Shown here: piece after piece, positions 39,373 to 46,012 of the stretch
Layout of the letters: the number at the start of each line of letters is the position of its first letter
Position numbering within the stretch: the stretch's first letter is position 1
Position numbers and translations under genes: made by a program
DNA from: Acidobacteriota bacterium
GTDB lineage: Bacteria > Acidobacteriota > Vicinamibacteria > Vicinamibacterales > 2-12-FULL-66-21
Length of the DNA stretch: 64,000 nucleotides
Direction of reading: 5' to 3'
Assembly (NCBI GenBank): GCA_016184105.1
Contig: JACPDI010000047.1
Coordinates: 62,001 to 126,000, forward strand
The notes under the pieces: model-generated
Told to the model about the DNA's origin: nothing
The model's database searches: none
The model's input: only the letters and a program-made list of their open reading frames with translations

Positions 39373-39968
39373 ACCTGCAGGAACGCGTGACGCGCATTCT
39401 CAAGCAGCCGAAGCAGGAATGGCCGGTGATCGAGGCGGAGCCGACCGACATCGCGACGCTCTACAAGTCCTACATCGTCCCGCTCGCGGCCATTCCGGTC
39501 GTGTGCAACTTCATCGGCCGCGTCGTCTTCGGCATGCCGGTGCCGTTCGTCGGCCGGTACCGCTTCGGCGTCGGCGAGGCGCTCCGCGCGGCGGTCTTCG
39601 AGTACATCGGCGCGCTCGTCGGCGCGTTCGTCGCGGCCTTCATCGTCTCCAAGCTGGCGCCCACCTTCGGGTCGCGCGACGATCAGCGCCAGGCGTTGAA
39701 GCTGGTGGCCTACTCGAGCACGGCGGTCTGGATCGCCGGCGTGCTGAACCTCGTCCCGGCCCTCAGCGTTCTCGTGATCTTCGCGGCGGTGTACTGCGTG
39801 TACGTGTATTACCTGGGCGTGCCCGTCATGATGAAGACACCGCCCGACAAGGTGATCGCCTACATGGTCGTCTCCGTTCTCGTCGTCATCGTGGTGTACT
39901 TCGTGCTGGCGCTGATCATGGGCGTTGCCGGGGGCGTCGGGGGCATGATGTCGGGCGGGGCGCTCTGA
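39369..39968 (+). CDS. Yip1-family integral membrane protein
   Basis: The 199-residue protein shows a Yip1/DUF1282-type layout: a short N-terminal helix (NLQERVTRILKQPKQEWPVI), then about five membrane segments, the last being VVSVLVVIVVYFVLALIMG. The central YYLGVPVMMKTPPDK motif is typical. Bacterial members have no defined role. The ATG overlaps the preceding TGA, and the glycine-rich end (GGVGGMMSGGAL) nearly touches the TTG of the next gene. Confidence 0.78.
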   Translation: MNLQERVTRILKQPKQEWPVIEAEPTDIATLYKSYIVPLAAIPVVCNFIGRVVFGMPVPFVGRYRFGVGEALRAAVFEYIGALVGAFVAAFIVSKLAPTFGSRDDQRQALKLVAYSSTAVWIAGVLNLVPALSVLVIFAAVYCVYVYYLGVPVMMKTPPDKVIAYMVVSVLVVIVVYFVLALIMGVAGGVGGMMSGGAL

Positions 39969-39969
39969 G

Positions 39970-40293
39970 TTGACCGACGGCGGAAGTCCGGAAACGTCGA
40001 GCACCGGCCTGGACCTCGCGGTGGCCGGAATGCTGGCCTATGTCGCCGGCTGGCTGAGCGGCGCGCTGTTTCTCGCCATCGAGAGGAAGAGCCGCTTCGT
40101 CCGGTTCCACGCGTGGCAGTCGGTGCTCACGTTTCTTCCCATCTTCCTGGCGCTGTGGTTCGTGCCGCTGTGGTTCCTCTTCTGGCCCGTCAGCGTCGCG
40201 CTCTGGATTCTCCTGATGTACAAGGCATTCCACGGCGAGCGTTTCAAATTGCCGGTCGTCGGCGACATGGCCGACCGGCGGGCGGGCCGTTAA
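39970..40293 (+). CDS. Small membrane protein (DUF4870-like)
   Basis: The 107-residue protein has three likely membrane helices (DLAVAGMLAYVAGWLSGALF, TFLPIFLALWFVPLWFLFW and the merged VALWILLMYKAFH) with the motif SRFVRFHAWQS that is common in DUF4870-type proteins. It starts with TTG one base after the Yip1 stop. The role is unknown; the context of two other small membrane proteins suggests a complex. Confidence 0.7.
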   Translation: MTDGGSPETSSTGLDLAVAGMLAYVAGWLSGALFLAIERKSRFVRFHAWQSVLTFLPIFLALWFVPLWFLFWPVSVALWILLMYKAFHGERFKLPVVGDMADRRAGR

Positions 40294-40342
40294 GCCACCG
40301 CGGATTCCCGCCATCGATCGCGCCCCGCCCGGCGTTGGAAGG

Positions 40343-40348
40343 TACAAT
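40343..40348 (+). promoter_or_regulatory. -10 element of the mrp gene
   Basis: TACAAT ends six bases before the ATG at 40355, which places the transcript start at the start codon. No ribosome-binding site is visible. Confidence 0.5.
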
Positions 40349-40354
40349 AGCGGG

Positions 40355-41434
40355 ATGGCTACCGAAGTCACTGAGGCGGCGGTCCTGTCGGCGTTGCGGA
40401 GCGTCAAGGACCCCGACCTGCATCGAGATATCGTCGCCCTCGGGTTCATCAAGAAGCTGTCCATCAGCGGCGGTCGTGTCGATTTCACGATCGAGCTGAC
40501 CACGCCCGCGTGTCCTGTGAAGGACAAGATGCGCGACGAGGCGAAAGCCGCGGTCTCGGCCGTTCCGGGCGTGACCGAGGTCGAGGTGCGGATGTCCGCG
40601 CAGGTTCGTGCGGGCGGCGCGGACTTCAGCCGGGCGGGGATCCCCGGCGTCAAGAACATCATCGCGGTCGGCGCTGGAAAAGGGGGCGTCGGCAAGACGA
40701 CCGTCGCAGTGAACCTCGCGGCGGCGCTGGCGAGATGCGGCAGCCAGGTCGGCCTGATCGACGGCGACATCTACGGCCCGAACGTGCCGATGATGCTGGG
40801 GCTGAACACGCAGCTCACGACCGACGGCCAGAAGATCGTGCCGGCCGAGCAGTATGGCATCCACGTCGTGTCGATCGGCTTCCTCACCCAGGACGATTCG
40901 CCGGTCATCTGGCGCGGGCCGATGCTGCACGGCGTCATCCAGCAGTTCTTTCGCGAGGTACGGTGGCCGGCGCTCGACTACCTCATCGTCGACATGCCGC
41001 CGGGCACCGGCGACGTGGCGCTCAGCCTCAGCCAGGTGGTTCCGGTGACCGGCGCCGTGCTCGTGACGACGCCGCAGAACGTGTCGCTGGCCGACACGCG
41101 GCGGGCCGTGCGGATGTACCAGAAGCTGAACATCCCGACGCTCGGGCTCATCGAGAACATGAGCCACTTCGTGTGCCCGAACTGCCATCACGAGAGCGAC
41201 ATCTTCGGGAAAGGGGGCGGCGAGGGACTCGCGAAGGCGATGAGCGTCCCGTTCATCGGCCGCGTGCCGATCTACGAGCCAATTCGGCGCGGTGGCGACT
41301 CGGGAATGCCGCTGGTGCTGGCCGAGCCCGATTCACCGCCCGCGCGCGCGTTCATGGCCGCGGCCGAGCAGATGGCCGCGCAGATCTCGATCGCGAGCTA
41401 CAAGCGCCCGATCCCGCTCACGCCGGTCAGCTAG
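40355..41434 (+). CDS. mrp: Mrp/ApbC-type Fe-S cluster carrier ATPase
   Basis: The 359-residue protein has an N-terminal MIP18/DUF59 domain (residues 5-85, LRSVKDPDLHRDIVALGFI and TTPACPVKD) and a SIMIBI-class P-loop ATPase domain with GAGKGGVGKTTVAVNL, LIDGDIYGPNVPMMLG and IVDMPPGTGDVALS. The cluster-binding CPNC motif is seen in HFVCPNCHHES. It stores and transfers Fe-S clusters in the cytoplasm. Its TAG and the TAG of the convergent apbE gene share one CTAG. Confidence 0.95.
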   Translation: MATEVTEAAVLSALRSVKDPDLHRDIVALGFIKKLSISGGRVDFTIELTTPACPVKDKMRDEAKAAVSAVPGVTEVEVRMSAQVRAGGADFSRAGIPGVKNIIAVGAGKGGVGKTTVAVNLAAALARCGSQVGLIDGDIYGPNVPMMLGLNTQLTTDGQKIVPAEQYGIHVVSIGFLTQDDSPVIWRGPMLHGVIQQFFREVRWPALDYLIVDMPPGTGDVALSLSQVVPVTGAVLVTTPQNVSLADTRRAVRMYQKLNIPTLGLIENMSHFVCPNCHHESDIFGKGGGEGLAKAMSVPFIGRVPIYEPIRRGGDSGMPLVLAEPDSPPARAFMAAAEQMAAQISIASYKRPIPLTPVS

Positions 41435-42429
41435 GAGCGAACCGGTCGGCGCGCGCTGGGGAAGCGCTGACGGAACGCGTCCGAGGCCCGCACGCGCACG
41501 CGGTTCCCCGAGGGAATGAGAAAGCAGGCGGAGACACCCTGCGCGTTCGCCCAGCGCAGGCCTTGCTCCGGCCCCATCACGTACAGCGCGGTCGAGAGGA
41601 TGTCCGCGACGAGGCCGCGTTCGTTCCAGACCACGACCGAGCCGCCGAATGTCGCCGGCGTGCCGGTGCGAGGGTCGATGATGTGTCCGACGCGCGCGCG
41701 GCCCGCGCGCTGATCGCGCTGCGACCCGCCGCTGGTCGCGATCGATCCGCTCGTCAGCCTGACGTCGAACAGCCTCCGGGACCGGTGTCGCGGATGCGCG
41801 ACGGCGACGCGCCAGCCGCCTGGCGGGCTGACGCCCCACACGCCGACCTGGCCCCCCAGATCGATGAGCCACCCCGCCGAGGGAACGGCCGCGGCAGACG
41901 CCCGATCGATCGCCTCTCCTTTTCCGAAGCCTCCCGAGTCCAGGCGCCCGTGCTCCGGACGGCGGATCGTGCACGCGGACCTCTCGAAGCTCCACGCGGA
42001 GAAGCGCGATGCCGGCAGGGCCGCGATGATTTCCTCGTGCGACGGCACGCGCGCGGTCGTCTGCACGCCCCAGATGTCGAGGAGCGGCCCCGCCGCGGGG
42101 TCGAAGGTGCCGCCGGTGCGGCGCGTCCAGTCCGAGAGGAGGCCCATCAGCTCGCAGAGTGCCGGCGGCACGGCGGCGATCTCGCCGGGGCGCGCACGGT
42201 TCAGCCGATTGAATGGCGTGTCGCGCCAGGTGCTCAGGTCCTGCTCGGTGTCTTCGAGAACGCGAAGGAGCGCGTCCAGCGCGGAGAGCGCCTCGGGACG
42301 GGACGCCGCGCGCGCGACAAGAGTGGCGCGCGTGCCCATCAGGTATGCCTCGCGGCTCGCTTCGGCCGACGCGACCGGCTGCGCCAGCGCGAGCACGAGC
42401 GTCTGAGCGAGCGCGAGGGCCGGGATCAC
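41431..42429 (-). CDS. apbE: FAD:protein FMN transferase
   Basis: The 332-residue precursor has a hydrophobic N-terminal export segment (ending near PVASAEA). ApbE covalently attaches FMN from FAD to a threonine of extracytoplasmic FMN-binding proteins. Family landmarks are YLMGTRATL near the N-terminus, FNRLNR, DSGGFGKGEAIDRAS, LIDLGGQVGVWG, the metal-binding SGSIATSG and HIIDPRTGTPAT, and a late DILSTALYVMGPE. It is the last gene of a four-gene operon that also encodes an FMN-binding target protein. The start overlaps the preceding stop (ATGA). Confidence 0.94.
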   Translation of the reverse strand: MIPALALAQTLVLALAQPVASAEASREAYLMGTRATLVARAASRPEALSALDALLRVLEDTEQDLSTWRDTPFNRLNRARPGEIAAVPPALCELMGLLSDWTRRTGGTFDPAAGPLLDIWGVQTTARVPSHEEIIAALPASRFSAWSFERSACTIRRPEHGRLDSGGFGKGEAIDRASAAAVPSAGWLIDLGGQVGVWGVSPPGGWRVAVAHPRHRSRRLFDVRLTSGSIATSGGSQRDQRAGRARVGHIIDPRTGTPATFGGSVVVWNERGLVADILSTALYVMGPEQGLRWANAQGVSACFLIPSGNRVRVRASDAFRQRFPSARRPVRS

Positions 42430-42887
42430 GCGGCCGGCCGGATCGGTTCGGCTCGTCGCTGCCGGCGCTGGTGGCGCAGGCTTAACGCGATGTGCGCGGC
42501 GTACATGATGAGGAACAGCGTGCCGCTTGCCACGTGCGCCACCATCGTGGCGAAATGCAGCCGTTCAGACGTGAGGACCTGGAGCAGATATCCGGATGCG
42601 ACCATCACGACGAATGTCCAGACCGACACGAGGCCCGACCGGCGGTTGTACGGCTGGCCCCCGTCGATCTTCGCCGTCACGTGCGCGGACCAGATGATGC
42701 CGAACATCAGCACGAGCGCGGGGGCCGACAGGATGTGCACGTACAGCATGTACGGCTGCCACGGATGGTTCACGACGGCGAAGGGATCGCTCGCCTCCAT
42801 GAAGTACTTCATCCACAGATAGGCGAGGCCGCTCGCCCCGACCATCACGCTGAGCGCCGCGAGCAGGCGCCTCTGGAGAGCGGTCAT
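42426..42887 (-). CDS. Four-helix membrane protein, probable b-type cytochrome
   Basis: The 153-residue protein has four hydrophobic helices. Histidines sit within or near them: QPYMLYVHILS, IIWSAHVTAK, FATMVAHVASG and MYAAHIALSL. Two pairs on helices could bind two hemes b and move electrons from the quinone pool to the periplasmic side. Such DUF4405-like or cytochrome-b561-like proteins occur with FMN-binding proteins and ApbE in flavin-based extracytoplasmic electron transfer. Heme binding is inferred from these histidines only. Stop-start overlaps couple it to both neighbours. Confidence 0.7.
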   Translation of the reverse strand: MTALQRRLLAALSVMVGASGLAYLWMKYFMEASDPFAVVNHPWQPYMLYVHILSAPALVLMFGIIWSAHVTAKIDGGQPYNRRSGLVSVWTFVVMVASGYLLQVLTSERLHFATMVAHVASGTLFLIMYAAHIALSLRHQRRQRRAEPIRPAA

Positions 42888-43423
42888 CGCTGGAGCTCCT
42901 TGCTCAGCACACCGTCGATCGCCAGGACGCGCCGGACGGCTTCAGTCACCGCCCTGGCCGTCAGCGTGGCTCCGGCGATGGGCCGGATCGCGCGGTGCAG
43001 CCGCAGGTCGTCGTCGAGCGGGCGCCCCTGGTGCTGTTTGGCCCAGGCGTGCGGGGCACGGTATTCGGGAGGTTCGAGGAACGCCGTGACGTCGATCCTC
43101 TTTACGCGTCCCCCCGCATCGAGCGAGATCAGCAGCGACTCTTTTTTCGTCCGCACGACGTGCGTATCGACGTAGGCGCGCCCGACAGCCTGCCCGTCTT
43201 TCGTCGCGACGTAGCGGGCCACGAGCGCGCTGGGAACGCCGACCCCGGCGAGGGACGCCGCCTGGCGCTGCTGCTCGGCGGTCAGGAACACCTGCTCGGC
43301 CTTGATGACCGCGCCGGGAAACGCTGCCGCCAGCGCTTCGTCCCGCGTGATGCCGGCCGGACCGGCCGCGGCAGATGCCGTGGCCAGACCGAGCACGCCG
43401 ATCGCGAGCAGGACGTCGCGCAT
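42884..43423 (-). CDS. FMN-binding domain protein with ApbE flavinylation motif
   Basis: The 179-residue precursor has a signal peptide (cleavage near ASAAAGPAG). The mature part is an FMN-binding domain like that of NqrC and RnfG. Near the C-terminus PIAGATLTARAV supplies the AGAT motif, with Thr153 as the likely site of covalent FMN attachment by the ApbE of the same operon. It would pass electrons in the periplasm, probably from the membrane b-type protein. The start overlaps the porin stop (TGATG). Confidence 0.85.
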   Translation of the reverse strand: MRDVLLAIGVLGLATASAAAGPAGITRDEALAAAFPGAVIKAEQVFLTAEQQRQAASLAGVGVPSALVARYVATKDGQAVGRAYVDTHVVRTKKESLLISLDAGGRVKRIDVTAFLEPPEYRAPHAWAKQHQGRPLDDDLRLHRAIRPIAGATLTARAVTEAVRRVLAIDGVLSKELQR

Positions 43424-44703
43424 CAGAACGCGTAGCCGAGCGCGATGTTGAACTGGTTGCGGCCCGTCCGCGCGCCGTTGGTCACCCACTGGTAATCGGT
43501 CTTGACCACGACGCCGGTCACCGGGCGCAGCTCGAGGCCCAGCGTCTGCCAGGTAATGCGCTTCGCCGGATCGGCGGTGAAGCCCGCTGGGACTTCGGCG
43601 TGCGTGTTGACTCGCTCGAACCGGTAGTAGGGCGTCAGCGCGATCGTGGTGCTCCGGCGGTTCAACACGTTGTAACCCGCCTGCGCGTATCCCCCTTCCA
43701 TGACGCTGCCGATGCCGGCGGCGCCCGTGAGCTTCAACGCCCCGTTGAGCGCGGCGGCATCGTCGATTGACGCGCGGGCGTACAGCGCGCGCACGTCGAG
43801 GCCGCGCATCTGCGCCTGGCCGTGCACCTCGCCGATCGTCGTTCCCGCGTCCACCTCGCCGACCTGGTTCTGCCCGGATGCACCCGCGTAGAGGCTGCCG
43901 CCGACCAACACGCCGTCGAGCGGCGCGAGGTCGGCGCGGCCCACGAAGGCGAAATTTTCCGCGATGGCCTCCTTGCCGGACTGGCGCCCGCCCCGGATGC
44001 CGTTCGCGCTGAAGCCGCGCGCGTTGAGGCCAGTCACGACGTAGGCGCGGTAGCTCACGGGGCCACGGCTCCCCAGTACGCCGGCGCCGTTCTCGCGCCA
44101 CGTGGACGGCACGATCCGCCGTTCCGTCTCCGGCCGGCCCGTGCCGAAGTACACCGTCGGCTCGTGGAACTCGTTGATCAGGCCCATCGGCAGCAGCAGG
44201 AGCCCGCCGCGCAGCGTGAGGTCGTTGCGCACGCGGTAATCGACGTAGGCGAACTCCACACCGACCTCTTCGCCGCCATGCTCGAACTCGATCTCCGAGT
44301 TGAACAGGAATCGATCGTTGAAGCGATAGCCCGCGTAGAGCACCGCGCGCAGGAAGTCGAACCGCGACGATGCGGGGCTCGCGGCGCCGTTCTCCAGGGT
44401 GTCGTCCAGTTTCTGGTAGACGATCTCGCCGTACCCGGCGAACGAGACCCCTTGCTTCTTGCGGTAGATGGCCGCCGCCGACGGGGCGACGCCAAGGCTG
44501 CGGCGCTGCGCCTCGGTCAACTCTTCTTCCGGCTCCCCGCTGCGCAGCCGCTCCAGTTCCTGGGCGAGTACGTCGAGCCGCCGGCGCAGCTCGTCGATCT
44601 CGCTTTGTGCGGGCTGCTGCCGGGCGGGCGAAACGGTGGGGACGGTGGGGGATGACGGTGGGGTGGTGAACGTCAACAACCCCGCAACGAGGTACTCAAA
44701 CAT
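43423..44703 (-). CDS. Outer membrane porin (OprO/OprP-like) with N-terminal coiled coil
   Basis: The 426-residue precursor has an N-terminal export segment, a proline-rich part, then a short coiled coil (IDELRRRLDVLAQELERLRSG) as in OprO/P and related trimeric porins. The rest is a beta-barrel with typical alternating strands (VSFAGYGEIVYQKLDD, FLFNSEIEFEHGGE) and ends QFNIALGYAF with a C-terminal phenylalanine. It heads the FMN-protein/cytochrome/ApbE operon. The promoter at 44722-44776 carries the same two palindromes as the TonB-receptor promoter, so an inorganic or metal-complex substrate is likely. Confidence 0.85.
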   Translation of the reverse strand: MFEYLVAGLLTFTTPPSSPTVPTVSPARQQPAQSEIDELRRRLDVLAQELERLRSGEPEEELTEAQRRSLGVAPSAAAIYRKKQGVSFAGYGEIVYQKLDDTLENGAASPASSRFDFLRAVLYAGYRFNDRFLFNSEIEFEHGGEEVGVEFAYVDYRVRNDLTLRGGLLLLPMGLINEFHEPTVYFGTGRPETERRIVPSTWRENGAGVLGSRGPVSYRAYVVTGLNARGFSANGIRGGRQSGKEAIAENFAFVGRADLAPLDGVLVGGSLYAGASGQNQVGEVDAGTTIGEVHGQAQMRGLDVRALYARASIDDAAALNGALKLTGAAGIGSVMEGGYAQAGYNVLNRRSTTIALTPYYRFERVNTHAEVPAGFTADPAKRITWQTLGLELRPVTGVVVKTDYQWVTNGARTGRNQFNIALGYAF

Positions 44704-44721
44704 GATGACTCCAAGTCAAAA

Positions 44722-44776
44722 TGAGAACCGATCTCAAGTTTAGGCAAGTGTATATCCGACCAAATAGGTCGGTCAA
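44722..44776 (-). promoter_or_regulatory. Composite promoter of the porin/FMN/ApbE operon
   Basis: On the minus strand TTGACC (44776-44771) precedes TATACA (44754-44749) by 16 bp. The spacer carries a perfect CCGACC-N5-GGTCGG inverted repeat (44756-44772). A perfect TGAGA-N5-TCTCA palindrome (44722-44736) lies over the predicted transcript start. Both elements are those of the 24.05 kb promoter; the Fur-like box is in the opposite orientation. Confidence 0.6.
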
Positions 44777-44794
44777 GCCGTATTGTTGAGATCC

Positions 44795-46012
44795 TCAGCG
44801 CCCAGCGCGCCCCACGACCAGGTTGCCCAGGAAAGGCCCAATCGCCAACGGCGCCAGTGCCCACTGCCACCCGGCGGTTTCCGCGATCGCCGCGGTGGCC
44901 CGGATGCTCAGCATCGTCAGCAGAAAGCCGGCGCACGTCTGCAGGGTCAGCGCGGTGCCGATGTGCGCGGGGTCGCACGACTCGGTGATGAGCGCGGAGA
45001 ACTGCGCGGAGTCTGCGATGACCGTTGCGCCCCAGACCACGGCGACGAGCACGAGCAGCCACGGCGCGCGCCCGAACACGAGCGGCGTCGTGAGCGCCAG
45101 GATCCCGCTCGCGATCATCGCGAGTCTCGCCACGCGCGCCTTGCCCACGCGATCGGCAGCGATCCCGGCGAGCAGGCAGGCCGGCGCGCCCGCGACGAAC
45201 GTGATGGCGGCAATCACCGGTCCCCAGCTCGCCGCCGCGCCGGAGTAGGCGAACGCGCTTGCCGCGCCGAACGCCGCCATCCAGGTCCAGCAGCCGTACA
45301 GCTCCCACATGTGCCCGAGATAGCCGAGCGTTGAGGCACGGGCGCGCGGCTCGCGGAAGATGACGAGCGCGGCTTTCGGATCGAAGCGCGCCGTCGGGAT
45401 GACGTGCGGGCCGTCGCGCACGATCAGCAGCATGATCGCCGCGCCCGCGATCGCCTGGATCGAGACGCCGGCCATGACCTGGCGCCACGCCAGCGGGGCG
45501 GCGATGGCGGCGAGCACGTGCGGTCCCGCCGATCCGAGCGTCAGCGCGCCGATGAGCAGTCCGAGCGCCGTGCCTCGCCGCCGGAGCGTCCATCCGGCGG
45601 CAATCTTCATGGCCGGCGGGTAGACGCCCGCGAGCGCAACGCCGGTGAGAAACCGTCCGGCGATGAGGGATGCGCCGTTCGGCGCCACGAATGCGGACAG
45701 CGTGGCGAGGGCGCCCATCACGCAGCCGCCCGCGAACACGCGGCGCGGCGCGACGATGTCCGGCAGATTGGTGAGCGCGCTGGCCAGCGTGCCGACGACG
45801 AACCCGAGTTGGACGGCCATCGTGAGCCACGCGATGCCGTCGGCGCCCAGCGCGAAGCGTGCCGCGAGGGCCGGCGCGACCGCCGTGCCGGCAAACCACA
45901 GGCTCATGCCAAGCAGTTCGGCGAGGGCAATCCACGCCAGTTGGATGGCTGATTGCGGTTTACCGCGCGCCGGTTTGCCGGTAGGATGCACGATGACTCC
46001 CGGGGACAGCAT
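44795..46012 (-). CDS. MFS transporter
   Basis: The 405-residue protein is a 12-helix major facilitator superfamily permease (helices begin near IALAELLGMSLWFAGTAV). The loop 2-3 motif region and the repeated glycine-rich helices are visible (AGPHVLAAIAAPLAW, GYLGHMWELYGCWTWMAAF). The GYLGHMWELYG motif is common in a subgroup annotated as cyanate/nitrate-type or unspecified transporters. The substrate is not known. Its ATG overlaps the ATG of the divergent gamma-glutamyltransferase in a CATG, though a GTG at about 45990 is a possible alternative start. Confidence 0.82.
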   Translation of the reverse strand: MLSPGVIVHPTGKPARGKPQSAIQLAWIALAELLGMSLWFAGTAVAPALAARFALGADGIAWLTMAVQLGFVVGTLASALTNLPDIVAPRRVFAGGCVMGALATLSAFVAPNGASLIAGRFLTGVALAGVYPPAMKIAAGWTLRRRGTALGLLIGALTLGSAGPHVLAAIAAPLAWRQVMAGVSIQAIAGAAIMLLIVRDGPHVIPTARFDPKAALVIFREPRARASTLGYLGHMWELYGCWTWMAAFGAASAFAYSGAAASWGPVIAAITFVAGAPACLLAGIAADRVGKARVARLAMIASGILALTTPLVFGRAPWLLVLVAVVWGATVIADSAQFSALITESCDPAHIGTALTLQTCAGFLLTMLSIRATAAIAETAGWQWALAPLAIGPFLGNLVVGRAGR

